Positions 46,467 through 57,915 of a stretch of DNA of 64,000 nucleotides are shown here, piece after piece. A model generated the notes under the pieces. The model ran no database searches. It was not told the origin of the DNA and saw only the letters and a list, made by a program, of their open reading frames with translations. The first letter of the stretch is position 1, and the number at the start of each line of letters is the position of its first letter. This DNA is from Periplaneta americana (taxonomy: Eukaryota; Arthropoda; Insecta; Blattodea; Blattidae): NCBI RefSeq assembly GCF_040183065.1, contig NC_091132.1, positions 160,539,602 through 160,603,601 on the forward strand. The letters are read 5' to 3'. Position numbers and translations under genes: made by a program.

Positions 46467-46813
46467 CACGACTAAAAAAGAAAATAGTAAGAAACTCAGA
46501 TTGACATGCAATATGTCAGTTATTTTGATATAGGCCTACAGTACTTACAACAATGTGAATAATAATTCCACATATCCTATTAATACAAAATCAAGGAATT
46601 GAACAAGTAACTTAAGTTCCTTTATACTTTTGGGGTGCGATCTATCATATATAGGAGAGATAGATGCAGAAAAGAAGATGTATGTATTTATTCACACTGC
46701 AGTGGGTATATACCCGGTGGCAGTGGTAACTAATTACACTCAATAATGACAATAATAAACTTATTAATTAAAAATACAATTAATAATAATACTAATAATT
46801 AATACTAACAACA

Positions 46814-46851
<38 letters not shown>

Positions 46852-47119
46852 CAACAACAGCAACAAGAACAGGGAATATACTAAATTAAATGAAACGATC
46901 ACTTGAAATAACATTAGAAATAAATCTAATTTGTATCTTAAAACTAAGATCGAACTAAAACCCACGAGTATGATATGTTCATATCTGCACAAGTACCTTT
47001 CAAATTACACTCATTTCGCTGTCAACTCACTCACTGCAATGGAACTACGACACATTTCACTGATTCTATCCTGATTTCACTAACACTTCAAAAACATTTC
47101 ACTGTTCAAATACTATCCA

Positions 47120-47262
47120 CTGCCACTATAAACTATAAAGCTTCATTGACAGGAACACGTTTCACTTACACAGCACACTTCACTGACACGACATACTTCT
47201 TCACTTGCACAACACACTTCACTGACACAACATAATTCTTCACTGATACAACACTTCAATAA
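47120..47262. repeat. Minisatellite with CACTTCACTGACAC-type units
   Basis: Tandem degenerate units (ACACACTTCACTGACACAAC and variants, roughly 15-35 bp) overlap the end of the RT reading frame and give its repetitive C-terminus. Confidence 0.8.
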
Positions 47263-48195
47263 CAACATATAATTTACACCCTTTAAATACTGTGTATAAT
47301 TACCGTCTATTAGTAAGGTCCTAAGCCTATTTTTAAATACATTTTTGGTTGTTGGTAAAGCCTTTAGTAAGTCTGCAGGTAAAGCACTCCAGTCCCTGAT
47401 AGTACGATTGAGAAAAGAAAACTTTCCAGTGTCCGTCCTCTGCCTTCTTTCCCTCAATTTATATGAGTGGTCGTTCCTTGAAGAGTAATTTGGCGGCTGC
47501 AACCTATTTTTTATTTCTCTCCAGGCAGGCTCACTTCTGTATGTTTTGAACAGTGCGCATAATCTAATTCGCGTTCTTCTGTCCGTGAGTGTGTCCCATT
47601 TTAATGGTGAATTTTTCCGACAACACTTAAGAGCCCGTTTTTGAATATTTTCCAGTGTCTTAATATGTTCTAATCTGTAAGGATCCCAACATGCAGCACC
47701 ATATTCAATTACTGGACGTACTAGTGATTTATATGCAATCTCTTTGGATTTATCAGAACCTTTTCTTAGTACCCTCATCACAAAGTGTAACGCTCTCCAT
47801 GCTTTTCCCGCTGTGCCTGTAACGTGTTCCCCCCAGCCGAGATCGCTGCTAAATGTTATTTCGAGGTATTTACATTTGTTAACTTCCGGAATGGTTTCAC
47901 CCCCTAACGTATACGATGCGTCTATTTTATTTCTTTTCCTTGTAAAGCTGATGGCTTTGCTCTTTAGAGAATTTATTTTCATTTTGTTGGCTATTGCCCA
48001 ATCGTTTATTTTATTGAGGTCATTCTGGAGAAGAGTAGTATCTTCATGGCTTTTTATTTCCCTGTATACCATACAATCATCCGCGAATAAGCGAACCCTA
48101 GACAAGATATTAACTGGCAGATCATTTACAAAAGCCAAGAATAGAAGAGGCCCCAAGACACTCCCCTGCGGGACCCCGGAAGTAATTTCAATTGC
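47143..48195 (-). CDS. Reverse transcriptase C-terminal part, open for about 350 codons
   Basis: Copies element RNA into DNA at the target site. It reads TSGVPQGSVLGPLLFLAFVN (RT block with PQGS) at the 5' cut, then VRLFADDCMV (catalytic F-ADD), NKMKINSLKSKAISFTRKRN, NKCKYLEITFSSDLGWGEHV, RPVIEYGAACWDP, and a C-terminal ..TIRDWSALPADLL. No stop from 48195 to 47143, so a recent insertion. The last about 40 residues are Cys/Ser-rich (CCVSEVCCASEE-like) because the frame runs through a minisatellite. Not a host gene; no start codon of its own. Confidence 0.9.
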   Translation of the reverse strand, partial: AIEITSGVPQGSVLGPLLFLAFVNDLPVNILSRVRLFADDCMVYREIKSHEDTTLLQNDLNKINDWAIANKMKINSLKSKAISFTRKRNKIDASYTLGGETIPEVNKCKYLEITFSSDLGWGEHVTGTAGKAWRALHFVMRVLRKGSDKSKEIAYKSLVRPVIEYGAACWDPYRLEHIKTLENIQKRALKCCRKNSPLKWDTLTDRRTRIRLCALFKTYRSEPAWREIKNRLQPPNYSSRNDHSYKLRERRQRTDTGKFSFLNRTIRDWSALPADLLKALPTTKNVFKNRLRTLLIDGNYTQYLKGVNYMLLLKCCISEELCCVSEVCCASEEVCRVSEVCCVSETCSCQ

Positions 48196-48661
48196 ATAGA
48201 AAAATTTAATCGAATTTGTGGAACTATTAGGAGAACTCTAAAAGGCAAAGTTAGAAAGGAAACATACATGAAATTCTATAAAAGAATGGCAGTTCCATGC
48301 GGATTATATGGTACTGAAACTTGGACCCTTGATACAAAAATACAAAAATACGTGGTAAAATACAAGCAGCAGAAATGAAATTTCTGAGAGGATGCCTAAG
48401 AGTCACAAAAAGAGAGAAACTACGTAATGAGGACATCCGAAATATTCTAGAAATATACGAATTGAATATAAAGTAGATGATTATAGACAAATGGAAAGAC
48501 CACGTAAACAGAATGAACAATGAAAGACTAACTTACCTAAGAAGATTCTAAATTATAAACCGAAAGGTAAAAGGGACATTGGAAGACCCAAAAGAAGTTG
48601 GTTGGATCAAAGAGACGCAACAGACAGAGAGGTCTAATGCCTGAAGTAGAAGAAGAAGAAT
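48190..48661 (+). pseudogene. LINE reverse-transcriptase C-terminal fragment with GAA tail
   Basis: Reads FNRICGTIRRTLKGKVRKET, KRMAVPCGLYGTETWTLDTK and, with many breaks, onward to a tail GAAGTAGAAGAAGAAGAA. Closest in style to the fragment at 11380-12160. Confidence 0.82.
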
Positions 48662-49818
48662 CCTAAACGATAGAGATGAGGATGTTGATTCTAGGATGTT
48701 ACAGTATTTACCGTACAAAGCTGGAGAAATGAAGACGGAAGTCAGAAAGACATTAACTGCCGACATACGTACGTATGCTAGTAATTCAAAGATAATGCAA
48801 AAGAATTGCATAGCATAGACGTAAATGTAAATACGTCTTCTTGTTCTTCCAATCTTTATACACAAGTGCAAAGAATGATATAAATTTCTGCACTATGAGT
48901 AGACGTATTGAAATGCAGGTCGAAAATGCGTGGTTGCTCTTTAATCTCAAGGTTCTATCCGTTTGTGAAGAACTGATCAGTAACTTACGCTGTGTGGAAT
49001 AATATAATGGATTTATGTATGTTTCAGCGGTCAGTCTGTAGCATTAGCCACGTCAAAAGCTAATACATAGTTGCAAATTTACTTACCCGCATGTGCAGGA
49101 AGACATGATCAAGGAAGCCATGACAGCTGTAATTTATAATATTGACACAGTGGAAAACGAAAATATAGGAATTTTTTTTATTTTACACAAACCTGCAAAA
49201 TATTTCTTGCCCCTGTCTCTACTTTAACACAGCTGTACTACAGTAGAGGAGACTGATGTACCTTGAAACACTTTTCACATTTTTTTTTTTTTGGGAACAA
49301 ACTTTTTAAATGAAAAAATGCATCCGATTCCTTTAAAACTTCCTGTATGTATTTTCCTGTTTTACAGATCTATTAAGGAGGGAAAAAATAAAATGAAGGG
49401 GTATATAATGTGTTTCAAGGTACAACAGGTTCATGTACCTTGGAACATATGGAATATAAGTAGTAATGCAGCTCTAAAAACTGACAATCATATTTATATT
49501 GTATTTGTCATCATATACCAGAGCAGGCTTCTCTGATTTAGATTTTATTTTCTGGAGTAGCATTAACTCCTTCAACAGCTTTCTTCAAGACATCCGGATC
49601 AATTGGGGGCCTCTTAACTCCAGACTTACTTCGTTACATGATCTTACAATAAAACAAAAACCGTTAGTATCATGTAGGCTAAGTACTTTGAAACATGTTC
49701 CATGGTTGTGTTCAAAGGTACAAGAGGGTGAATGTTTAAACAAATATGGCTCCCAAAACTAGAGATTCGAATAAATTATGGAAATTAAAATATATTACCC
49801 TACTTGATTGAGAGTAAC
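48662..49818. other. No gene seen
   Basis: AT-rich with short ORFs of no recognised content. Confidence 0.5.
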
Positions 49819-49830
49819 AAATACAATTTG

Positions 49831-50500
49831 AATAATTTCAAGGGAAAAATTGTTCCAGGGCCGAATATCGATCGCGGGACCTCTGGCTGAACGTACCAGC
49901 GCTCTACCAAGTGAGCTACCCAGGAACTACATTCGACACTGTCTCAATTTTTTCCTTTATATTCACGTAACTCGAGTGAGCTGACATGATGCCAGAGATC
50001 CACATCGAGTTCACACAAACTCGTGTGACTTAATTGTGGTTTTCTGTTAACGTACCTACAAAAACGTATATATTATGCAAGTCTAGTTTTTTTTAGGTAT
50101 ATCTCCCTGTGAAGCAGACTTGAATAATTTCAAGGGAAAAACAAGCTAATAATTTTTCCCTTGCAATTATTCAAGTCTGCTTCACAGGGAGCTTTATCTG
50201 AAAAACTAGACTTGCACCATACTGTAGGTACGTTAACAGAAAACCACAATTCCAAGTCACACAGAGATTGTGTGCACTCGATGTGGGTCTCTGGTGTAAT
50301 GTCAGCTCGCTCGAGTTGTATGGATATGAAGGGAAAATTTGAGACTGTGTCAGGTGGAGTTCCTGGGTAGCTCAGTTGGTAGAGTGCTGGAACTTTTAAC
50401 CAGAGGTCCCGGGATCGATATCCGGTCCTGGAACAATTTTTCCCTTGAAATTATTCATGTCTGCTTCACAGGGAGCTTTGCCTGAAAAACCAGACTTGCA
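49831..50500. mobile_element. Palindromic composite element with outward-facing tRNA-like ends (family P3)
   Basis: Flanked by a perfect 12-bp direct repeat AAATACAATTTG (49819-49830 and 50501-50512). The left arm (about 49831-50150) is the reverse complement of the right (about 50153-50460). The tRNA-like head is at both outer sides: plus copy TCCTGGGTAGCTCAGTTGG at about 50360 with B-box near 50410; minus copy near 49860-49930. A unit AAGTCTGCTTCACAGGGAGC occurs at the centre (both orientations) and again at the right end. The core CACAC/GTGTG is at 50258-50274 and 50012-50027. Confidence 0.85.
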
Positions 50501-50542
50501 AAATACAATTTGGTTTTGTGTTAGAAAACTTATATCAATGAA

Positions 50543-51745
50543 GGGGGGCTGCGGAGCTGCAGCACCCCCAGACATTTGTGGCTCTTATCTCGTTTTATGT
50601 TGTGAAATACATTTATTATACAGTCTCTATTTAGCGGCTCGAATTTTTTTATAAAATTTCGCTCTCATTGACATGCAAGCAATCAGTGAAGTCACTTCCT
50701 CCCCTGGTGCTGCCAGAGCGAAACCAGGGACAAGGAGTATAGGATGAACACTTCCTCCTCTGGAGCTGCCAGTCTCTTCTCGGATGCTTTGCGCGATAGT
50801 TTTACCCCTCCCCCTGCTGTCCCTGGCCATGAATCCAGAGTCACCAGGTGCTGCAAAATTTGCATCAACGTGTCAGTAGCACGCAGTTTTAAATACATTT
50901 TCTTGAATGTTGTGAGTATAACAAGTGCAACAATGTTTAATTCTGTACAATATTTACAGTCTATTCAGTTCAGTACCTTAACAATTCAGGAGAAATGTGA
51001 AATTAAGTGCCCATCAGTTGAATCTCATAATGGAAAGAGCCGCTAAACAAAATACAAAGGCTCGCATATTTTTTGATAATTTATCCAGTATCCCTGCTTT
51101 CTTCTCTCGATCTCCTCACAGTCTGTATTAGATTAATGTGTTTCAAAGACAATTCCATCAGCTGGGGCAACAAGATGGAGTTTTAAAATAAGAACAGTAA
51201 ATGTTGTTCATGAGAAGAAGGAGCCATTGCTAGAATGTTTTCAAACCTTAATGGAATCTGAAACATCTAACAACATCACAATAAATGAATAGTGCACAGT
51301 TGAGCAGCGACATATGTGAAAATGAAAACCCTAAAAAGCGTCGTAAAGTCGAAGGGATTCAAATAAGGGTTGCGGTAGCCAAAGAAGTGTGTAACCTCAT
51401 TATCGCACAAGCTAACACCCGATTCCAGTTCATAGTTCATCTGATATTATCTTCTCTTCTGTGTCAAGAAAAATTTGAATGCTACAAAAGTTCATTTCCT
51501 TAAAATGAGGTAAATGTATGTGTGAAGCTTTTTCCAATGTTCGATAAAGACAAACTAAATCTTTAAATAAGATAAGTTGCTTGGTTTATTTGAAGAGAAT
51601 GTGTAGAGACCGGGAAAAATGGATGAAATGGACGGAGAGATGCAAACCCGACGCTTAGCAGCAGAAGGGACTGAAGAAGAAGAAGAAGCTTGGTTTATTT
51701 TTTGTATGCAGCCCCCCTTAATTCAATACCCACGAGCCGCCACTG
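50543..51745. mobile_element. Putative hAT-like element, left terminus deleted
   Basis: The right end reads (reversed) CAGTGGCGGCTCGTGG, the same terminus as the element at 25124-26171, followed inwards by AAGGGGGGCTGC. The left side starts directly at GGGGGGCTGCGG. TCAATGAA occurs at 50535-50542 and 51746-51753 as an 8-bp duplication. About 28 bp of the left end appear lost. No intact ORF. Confidence 0.6.
51600..51695 (+). mobile_element. Short LINE 3' end with GAA tail
   Basis: GACCGGGAAAAATGGATG and GACGCTTAGCAGCAGAAGGG followed by a (GAA)n tail; about 90 bp, inside the hAT-like element. Confidence 0.55.
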
Positions 51746-52149
51746 TCAATGAATAAAATGTTTACCTTTGGTACTAAGAAAATTTGTCCACAGAACTCAC
51801 ACTTTGCAATAAATCGAATCGAAACTACGGGCCAGAGCTACTTAGTCGCTTTCTCTTCAATCTACTTCGGTTTGAGTCCTCTATGTAGCAGCAGAAATAA
51901 TTTAAAAAATAAAAATGGTTAAAGATACACTATGCTGAAGATACAACAGTCTCCCCTAATATTACTATTTTATTTAATACCATACTCAAATGTAGGTGTT
52001 AATATTCGTTGAAAATTAATGCACCAAATTATTTCTCTCTCATCAGTAACGAACACAGAATGAATATCAGACAAGGGGTGTTATTTGGTTGAGAAGAATT
52101 TGTCATCCAGTCTGCTCACAAAAAAGCCGAAAGTTAGAATTTATAGAAT

Positions 52150-52245
52150 GGATTACCAGTTGTTCTGTATGTTTGCGAAACTTGGACTGTCACTTTGAGA
52201 GAGGAACTGAGGGTATTTGAGAATAAGGCGCTGAGACGTTCACAG
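52150..52245 (+). pseudogene. Short LINE RT remnant
   Basis: One frame reads VLYVCETWTVTLREELRVFE then NKALRR, matching VLYGCETWTLTLREEHRLRV in the copy at 36764. No flanking structure. Confidence 0.6.
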
Positions 52246-52385
52246 CATACATCCATGAAACCACACTCTGATAACCATATGTGAAACGCCTTACACAGCA
52301 TATTGGTACGTCTACTGAGTCAGATATAGAGTGGGATTAGGGATTTAACCAATATGGCGCAAGGAAATGAGCAGAAATAAATCTA

Positions 52386-52630
52386 TTTGGTTATTTTACG
52401 ACACTTTTTCAACATCTAGGTTATTTAGCGTCTGAATGAAATGAAGGTGATAATGCCGGTGAAATGAGTCCGGGGTCCAGCACCGAAAGTTACCCAGCAT
52501 TTGCTCGTATTGGGTTGAGGGAAAACCCCGGAAAAAACCTCAACCAGGTAACTTGCACCGACCGGGATTCGAACCCGGGCCACCTGGTTTCGCGGCCAGA
52601 CGCGCTGACCGTTACTCCACAGGTGTGGAC
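52386..52630 (-). mobile_element. tRNA-derived SINE, type 1
   Basis: Near-consensus copy, head at the right (B-box GGTTCGAATCCCGG near 52570), tail at the left. Confidence 0.9.
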
Positions 52631-52698
52631 GAGAGTTAATATTAATTCTCAGTTGAGTTGGAACTTACATTCATGAAACAAGTTTGTCCTTATTTTAA

Positions 52699-54560
52699 CC
52701 CATTTATGCCTGTAACTTTATTTTTGTGCAAATGTTGTGAATGTCACACATAGTTTTTGATTTTATACATTTTTAATTGTAAATGAGCGAACACAGATGA
52801 ATCTTTACATTTAGGCCCTTTTTCAGGGTGGGTCGTTAACGACCCAGTGGGAAAATCTGATATACATTTTTTCTTTCTTTTCATTTATATCTAAATTACT
52901 ACATGTAACGACAGTAATTGTGAATATTATTTCTTTGTGTTATGGAATCAACATATTATTGATGTTTTACATGTAATATTTATAATTTTACAGTGTACAA
53001 GTAAATATTCACATAACGTTTAGTCATAAAAATACGTATAATAAAATATAAATGACTCAATATTATCGAAACACATAATTACCGCGTTATGTATGAAACT
53101 CTCTGACGCACTTGTCATGAAGCGGAGCCGGGCATGAAGGTTTAGAACAGCCTTTAGTAATCTTGTTTTTGCAGATAGCGCATCGGCAACGTGGCTGACC
53201 AACCGCCAGCAAGTGTCCAGCATTGCAACGTGCTGGACCTACGACAATATTTCCCAGATTCAAATGCTTTCTGGGCCCCGGTGAAGATACTGGTGTTCCA
53301 TATTTCTGCATCATAGTGATTACAGTTGTCCGTCTGAATGACAAATTATCCAAGGAACTTCCTTTTGATCTTGCTGTTAACCATGCATTATTCATGGCGA
53401 CATCAAACATCCACAAAAGAATTGGAACATACCACTTTTTCCCTCTTATTCCAATTCTGTATGCTGCTATGTTTTGATCCATCTAATCAACACCTCCCAT
53501 AAAACTATTGTATTTCTTGATGAGGTGGATTGTGTAATGGATATCCTCTTCTCTTCTATGGCTGAGTACCAATCTGCTGTTCCTATAGGGTGCACGCCAA
53601 ACTCATTTGAAACAACTGTCAAAATATTCAGCTGGATCACTGTCTTTAGAAAGTGATAATGGATGACTCGACTGGACAGGATTATAAACTTGTGGAAAAT
53701 TAGGGAGGGGCTGACTCTTCTTCCACTGCGGAATATATTTTGTATTCAGTACAGATCTTGGATTATAGCTTTTATCCCCTCTTGTTTTAGTTGTAGTCTC
53801 TACCTCAGCTTCTACTTCCAACAATACCGTAGCCTCCAATGTAGACTCAGGAGAATCATTTTCATCATCTCTTGTTTCATTTGAAAACCTTACCTCACCT
53901 TCTGCTTCCAAGAATGTCCTCGTCAAGCAGTCAGGATTATTACACTCCTCATCTCCAGAATCCCCATCGCTTTCTCCATGTACAGGTGGTGCAATATAAA
54001 CATCAATTTCTCCAGATATGCTCCTCGTGTCTGTTACTTCAAGTTCAGATATTATTTCATGAGTTTTCAGTCCCTTCCTAGTATATCAAAACAAAAATAA
54101 ACTATAACTAACGAAAAAGAATCATATAAACAGAAATATTACTAAGCGACCAAATGGTACCTCTCATTTTCCCACTGGGTCGTTAACGACCCACTCTAAA
54201 AAACTATTGTCATTGTTGCTATATTACTATAACTGTTACAATGCTATCAGGATATATTGTATTACTTACATTTTGATGTTTTATATTCGTATTCAGAAGC
54301 TCGACAATGCGCCACACTCCATGCCAACAAATAGAAATTATTAGCTATGTGCTGCAGAATTCTAGTCAATTACGCAAGCTGAGAGATAGTTTCAAATAAA
54401 ATATGAATGGTGCAGCACTAATCAAACACAGATGTTTATAACTCAAGACAACACTCTCAGTTACCAACCTAACTTATAGAAGTCACAATATAACACTACC
54501 GGGATATTTTATACAAATTATAATCACTGGGTCGTTAACGACCCAGTGGGCATAAATGGG
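52699..54560 (-). mobile_element. piggyBac-family transposon, internally deleted
   Basis: 1862 bp between TTAA sites (52695-52698 and 54561-54564), the piggyBac target. The terminal repeats are CCCATTTATGCC and its complement. An 18-bp palindrome TGGGTCGTTAACGACCCA occurs three times inside (52829-52846, 54176-54193, 54528-54545). The transposase lies on the minus strand. Confidence 0.9.
53087..54077 (-). pseudogene. piggyBac transposase, catalytic core deleted
   Basis: Reading starts after a probable acceptor (GATATACTAG) at 54077: RKGLKTHEIISELEV-like, an acidic N-terminus, then KSYNPRSVLNTKYIPQWKK and DPAEYFDSCFK (near 53605). The domain then jumps to KKYNSFMGGVD*MDQNIAAY, where the usual Leu is a TAG stop, and RGKKWYVPILLWMFDVAMNN. 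It ends with the Cys-rich zinc-binding tail (CNAGH, CRCAIC, CSKPSC, LHDKC). Of the three catalytic Asp residues only the last region (GVDxMD) remains. Non-functional. Confidence 0.88.
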
Positions 54561-54639
54561 TTAAGTGTGGTAAAAGTATTTTATAAAGGAAACATGCCTC
54601 GAAATACTATATAAATCGCATAAACAAGTTTTGTTGTTT

Positions 54640-55320
54640 ACTAAAGATTTTTTATTATTTTAATCATACAGAATAATATCTGTTATGGTAACAATTAATA
54701 TTTGAGGAGAAAACTTCTCTCCAGCGCTGGGGATCAAACCCGGGTCCTTGGTACTATGTACCAAGCTCTCTCGCCATTGAGCTATGCCGAAGTCCAATCC
54801 ACAGCACCGGATTGAACTCCACTCCTCCAGTGTTGTTTTCCTTAGTGCTTAGTGGCCTGACTCCAAGTTGGGCATATGTGATGACATATATATTCAAGTC
54901 AACTGCCATTGTACAAGGAGCGCACTCAGCTGAGTGACTAATGGCCGGGATTCCACAGTAAAGTGCACAGTAATCTGTACAGAAATATGCACTGTAGCTA
55001 GATGAATTTACTAAATTTTTTTTATTATTTTAATCCTACAGAATAATATCTGTTATGGTAACAATTAATATTTGAGGAGAAAACTTCGCTCTGGTGCTGG
55101 GGATCGAACCGGGGTCCTTGGTTCTACGTACCAAGCACTCTCACCATTGAGCTATGCCGAAGTCCAATCCACAGCACCGGATCGAACTCCCCTCCTCCAG
55201 TGCTGTTTCCCTTAGTGGCCTGATTCCAAGTTGGGCATATGTGATAATGTATATATTCAAGTCAACTGCCATTGTACAAGGAGCGCATTCAGCTGTTTGT
55301 TTACAAACACATAATTCCAA
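54640..55320 (-). mobile_element. Two tandem copies of tRNA-containing SINE-like family P2
   Basis: Direct repeats with a period of about 371 bp. Each starts (plus strand) TTATTTTAATC then ACAGAATAATATCTGTTATGG, followed by the reverse tRNA-like head (TGGCGAGAGAGCTTGGTAC on minus; B-box near 54735 and 55105) and the palindromic core CACTCAGCTGAGTG (54923-54936). The second copy is cut in its core by the start of the Penelope-like element near 55300. Confidence 0.85.
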
Positions 55321-55325
55321 GCAAC

Positions 55326-56832
55326 ATGAAACAAGTAAAACCAATCAAACCAGAAGCACCTAAACTAAACGCACTACCGAAAATACATAAAGAGAACATA
55401 CCCCTCAGACTATTAGTCAATCATCGAAATACACCAACACACAAACTAGCCACATACATGGACAAAGCCATAAGGAACAACATAAAATTCGAAAAACAAA
55501 CAACAATAAAAAAACAACATAGACCTAGTGAATAAAATAAAAGACAAACCTATCCCACACAGTACAACATTAGCGACTTTCGACATAACTAACCTATACA
55601 CAAACATACTCATAAAAGATACACTACAGATACTAGAACAAATGCTCAAAAACAACAACACACAACAAGAACACATTAAAGAAATCATCCACACTACAGA
55701 CATCATCACAAAACAAAACTACTTCACATACAATAACAAATATTACACTCAAACCGAAGGCCTACCCATGGGATCACCCATTTCCAGCATACTAGCAGAA
55801 ATATTCTTACACACACAGAACAGACATACATACTAAACAAAGACAACAACAAACACACAGACAACATCATATATTGGCACAGATACGTAGATGACATACT
55901 AATACTATACAAAGGAAACAAAAGACAGATCCAAAACCTGCATCAACACACAAACAAAATACACACAAAGCTACACTACACATTAGAAATTGAAAACAAC
56001 AAATCCATAAATTTTCTAGACATCACAATAACAAAAGTAGACAAGAAACATACATTCAAAGTATAAACAACAACAACAGCAACAACCACCTGCATTCCGA
56101 ACAATGGTACACAGACTACTCAACATACCAATGAACCAACAGGATTACAACGAAGAGCTAAACACAATCAAATACATATCACAAGAAAACAGATACAACC
56201 CTAACATAATAGAGAACATAATATGTAAGACAAAACATAATTACAAAAAACGTAAGAAAACAACATAAGCACAACAACACAAAAAAATACATCACAATAA
56301 CATACAAAAACAAAACCACACACAAAATTGCAACCTCATTCAAGAAATTAAATTACAACATCGCATACGGAACAAATAACACTCAACACACAAACAACAC
56401 ACAAAAAAAAACAAATACAACCACACAGGCGTATACAAACTCAAATATAACACCTGCAACAACTTCTACATAGAACAGACAGGCAGATCATTTCAAACAC
56501 ATTACAAAGAACACGTCACAACCATAACAAAATTACAAAACACCTTCACATATGCAGAACACATCACAAATGCTAACCACACCTACAGAGACATCAACAC
56601 AGACATGGAAATACTACACATCCAACCAAAAAGCCAGAAACTAAACACACTAGAACAATATGAAATATACAGACACACAAAAACACACCCCAATGAAATT
56701 CTCAACACACAACTCAATTTCAGACCACACACATTCTTTGACTCCACACTACACCACACAAACACACCCTCTCAGGAAACAAAACAAGAGGCGCCAAGAC
56801 CAACAACGACCAATTCTAAGAATGACCCATAA
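55326..56832 (+). pseudogene. Penelope-like element: reverse transcriptase plus GIY-YIG endonuclease, decayed
   Basis: In order: KPEAPKLNALPKIHKENIPL (RT start), TTLATFDITNLYTNILIKDT (D-x-x-N-L-Y block), TEGLPMGSPISSILAEIF, then after a shift YWHRYVDDILILYKG (catalytic VDD near 55885), INFLDITITK, and near 56430 GVYKLKYNTCNNFYIEQTGR SFQ, the GIY-YIG endonuclease with YIE in place of YIG. The C-terminal part is open to the stop at 56830-56832. RT followed by GIY-YIG is diagnostic for this class. 5'-truncated, several shifts and stops. A-rich codon use. Confidence 0.92.
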
Positions 56833-57117
56833 TAGGTCGAACCATGTAAACCAGGTATGATAGAATTTAACACAAGAAAGTCATATAATGCATATTCCGA
56901 AACTTTAATAGCTGAAAATGACTTGAAATTCGTCGCATATCACTCTGGAGACGAGATGTGATAACACTGATAAACCCAAACTGCTCCAAATACCTTTTTT
57001 GTCTAATACCAAGTCGATGAATTGCTGTGATGTTTTCATATGCAAATAACCAGTTCGTACTGGAGGACATGTCGGGTAAAACCCAGATGTATGGCAACCC
57101 TAATATAGAGTGTTAGT

Positions 57118-57297
57118 TGGGAGACCGAGACGTAGATGAGAGGATAATATTAAAATGGATTTGAGGGAGGTGGAATATCATGGTAGAGAGTGGATTAATC
57201 TTGCACAGGATAGGGACCGATGGCGGGCTTATATGAGGGAGGCAATGAACCTGCGGATTCCTTAAAAGCCCTTTGTAAGTAAGTAAGTACCTATACT
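57118..57297 (+). mobile_element. LINE 3' end of the TAAG-tail family
   Basis: About 170 bp ending GTAAGTAAGTAAGTA. Encodes the last RT residues (MDLREVEYHGREWINLAQDR) and the UTR shared with 36764-37357. Confidence 0.85.
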
Positions 57298-57349
57298 TTT
57301 ACTTCTTAACAAGGTTAGAAAATATTTTACAATTCATTTTTAATTTTCA

Positions 57350-57821
57350 GAGAAGTCTGTATTGTATCTTAAAAGTATTTATTTCAGTCACTGACTTCAC
57401 AGCATATGTTTAAGGTGCTACACCTTTACATTACATGTTTAAAGGACGTATGAACGTTTTCGTTGGAATACGCTAACATCATCAGAAACGGAGTACATTT
57501 CAGCAATATCAGTGCTCTCTACATAATCTCTACAAATACAAAACATATTTAGTGGCATGCAAAATGAGACATATTAAAAACTAACATTGCTGTGATACAC
57601 ATTGACATTCTTATATGACTGTCTTGATTGTCACTTACTTAAAATACACGTATAGATTACAAAATATATATGATTGCAAGTCTTCACATATGAGATAATA
57701 AAATGACATGATGTAAAAGTGATAAAAATAATAAAATATAAAACTAAGATAAAAAGTATTATGAATGTGAAGAGTTACAAAATTACAGTAATTGCATTTA
57801 TTATATTCCTATTTCTGTTTC

Positions 57822-57915
<94 letters not shown>

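Larger units (their letters stand above)
46675..48195 (-). mobile_element. 5'-truncated Jockey/CR1-type LINE
   Basis: From 48195 leftwards: RT coding region, then a 3' UTR with an (ATT)n block (about 46817-46860), ending near 46675. The coding part is unusually intact compared with other LINEs here. It abuts another LINE fragment at 48190. Confidence 0.88.

Noticed and set aside
50348-50425. Candidate functional tRNA gene
   Set aside because: Good A- and B-box, but it lies at the end of a palindromic repeat that exists in inverted copy, and the acceptor stem does not pair cleanly; SINE-type head.
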